A stretch of 64,000 nt of DNA. Origin: a virus. Each line of letters starts with the position of its first letter. The first letter of the stretch is position 1. Both the position numbers and the translations under genes were made by a program. Shown one piece after another: positions 63,321 through 64,000 of the stretch. The stretch lies in the IMG/VR virus record IMGVR_UViG_3300043411_000952, positions 1 to 64,000 of that record; one strand, written 5' to 3'. Below the pieces are notes generated by a model. The model had not been told where the DNA came from. It ran no database searches and saw nothing but the letters and a program-made list of their open reading frames with translations.

Positions 63321-63389
63321 CATAATTCCTTGGTTGGGGGTTCGAATCCCTCCGGGCCGACTACTTTCGTTAGATAAACAAAACACAGA

Positions 63390-63809
63390 ATGAATGTAAC
63401 AAAATTAGTTGATCCCAATTGTGTCAGTCGTATGAACGTGAGTGACCTCACGGGTGCGTTAATTTACTGTCACTCTCCTTATAATGATCTAGAGGTTGAA
63501 GGTTCATATTCTGAAGATCCTGAAACAATGTTTTATGTAGGACTTGAGACTGATGACAATTGTCTAGCTGATCATCTCAGTATAAACGATTGGCTCTCCT
63601 CCATACCTGAATTTTCTAACAGTTCAAAGTATGAATTTGATTTTGGCGTGGCAGAATGTCTACATACTGTCAGAGTTAGAGTAGGCCCCAGTCTGGCGAC
63701 TGCTGCTGAAATTGAAGTCGCTTTAAATTTCATTAAGGATGTGCTGACTAAGTATACTAATTCTCTTGGTATTCCTTTGTCCTACTCTATTGATGATTCT
63801 TTACTTTAA
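63390..63809 (+). CDS. Hypothetical protein after the tRNA cluster
   Basis: 139 residues, acidic, compact alpha/beta (VKLVDPNCV-like start, GALIYCHSPYNDLEVEGSYS, AECLHTVRVRVGPSLATAAE, VALNFIKDVLTKYTNSL). ATG 30 bases after the tRNA. No family recognised. Confidence 0.65.
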   Translation: MNVTKLVDPNCVSRMNVSDLTGALIYCHSPYNDLEVEGSYSEDPETMFYVGLETDDNCLADHLSINDWLSSIPEFSNSSKYEFDFGVAECLHTVRVRVGPSLATAAEIEVALNFIKDVLTKYTNSLGIPLSYSIDDSLL

Positions 63810-63830
63810 CAATTTGTCTTACGTGTATGA

Positions 63831-64000
63831 GGTAAGTCCTAAACACGAAAGCTGGTGAGGAACGGGTTAATATACGTCAGCCTCAGCCTAGCCAAGACAG
63901 CTAATTTGCCTATCGTGCCTGTGCTGGCCGATACCGATACCATGACGAGCGTAGTCCTCTGGACCGACATGCGGTAGAAGTGTAATAGAGCACAAACCCG
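63831..64000 (+). ncRNA. Start of a further structured RNA, cut by the window end
   Basis: No credible gene. The stretch is GC-richer than the coding DNA and full of short inverted repeats. GAGGTAAGTCC near its start and AGTGTAATAGAGCACAAACC at its end resemble the RNase P RNA elements GAGGAAAGTCC and AGTGCAACAGAGAGCAAACC, but the spacing between them is about twice normal and there is little room upstream for P1-P3. It could be a divergent RNase P-like RNA or another large phage ncRNA. Confidence 0.4.

Larger units (their letters stand above)
62464..63360 (+). tRNA. tRNA-Met or tRNA-Ile2 (CAT), interrupted by a group I intron
   Basis: 5' exon 62464-62496 has acceptor CGGCTCG, D-arm GCTC/GAGC and GGGAA. 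3' exon 63321-63360 has TTCCT, T-arm GGGGG-TTCGAAT-CCCTC and acceptor CGGGCCG. Joined, the anticodon loop reads CTCATAA, the canonical elongator Met loop, with anticodon CAT; tRNA-Ile(CAT) cannot be excluded. No CCA is encoded, unlike the two upstream tRNAs. Confidence 0.85.

Overview
The window is a piece of a large double-stranded DNA tailed phage (Caudoviricetes), probably of jumbo-phage size. It carries a large terminase, a portal protein, a lambda-R-type lysozyme, a near-complete replication and recombination set (replicative helicase, TOPRIM primase, family A DNA polymerase, SSB-like protein, RecA-like recombinase, SbcC/SbcD pair, two SF2 helicases), thymidylate synthase, and pieces of a phage-encoded multisubunit RNA polymerase beta subunit. 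There are no ribosomal or housekeeping genes. The host cannot be read from the sequence. Most starts lack a Shine-Dalgarno sequence, and several have A/CAA-rich leaders.

Layout. 1-9.8 kb: a BspA-like leucine-rich-repeat adhesin, a zinc-ribbon primase-like protein and the terminase (both minus strand), small unknown genes, and thyA carrying an in-frame HNH insertion. 9.8-14 kb: independently transcribed cassettes with a shared AT-rich promoter (core TTATATAAATTTGTA) and intrinsic terminators, plus a structured ncRNA of about 450 nt. 14.5-41.8 kb: a long plus-strand replication and recombination run from SbcD/SbcC to RecQ. 41.8-43.4 kb: two more promoter-terminator cassettes. 43.4-60.1 kb: virion and transcription genes (RNA polymerase beta N-terminal piece, a possible ADP-ribosyltransferase-like protein, a permuted papain-like protein, a second beta piece, lysozyme, portal, MazG-like enzyme, membrane-active virion candidates, DUF1064 nuclease). 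60.1-61.8 kb: a second structured ncRNA and three small cassettes. 61.8-63.4 kb: HNH genes and tRNA-Arg(TCT), tRNA-Ile(GAT) and tRNA-Met/Ile2(CAT), the last interrupted by a group I intron. The window ends in another structured RNA-like stretch.

The main theme is an unusual density of mobile self-splicing and homing elements. Six inteins are present: three in the DNA polymerase, one in RecQ and two in the RNA polymerase beta fork. Each sits in a catalytic or highly conserved motif. Four have LAGLIDADG endonucleases in frame. The other two, both in the polymerase, have an HNH endonuclease gene in the +1 frame between the splicing blocks, so the same DNA is translated both as an intein linker and as a separate homing endonuclease. 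In addition, an HNH protein is fused in frame inside thymidylate synthase, leaving TS parts of about 264 aa in total, and the tRNA intron carries an HNH gene on its antisense strand that reads out into the tRNA exon. These out-of-frame, in-frame and antisense nested endonucleases are the best candidates for an undescribed arrangement.

All identifications rest on motifs read by eye. No similarity search or folding program was run.
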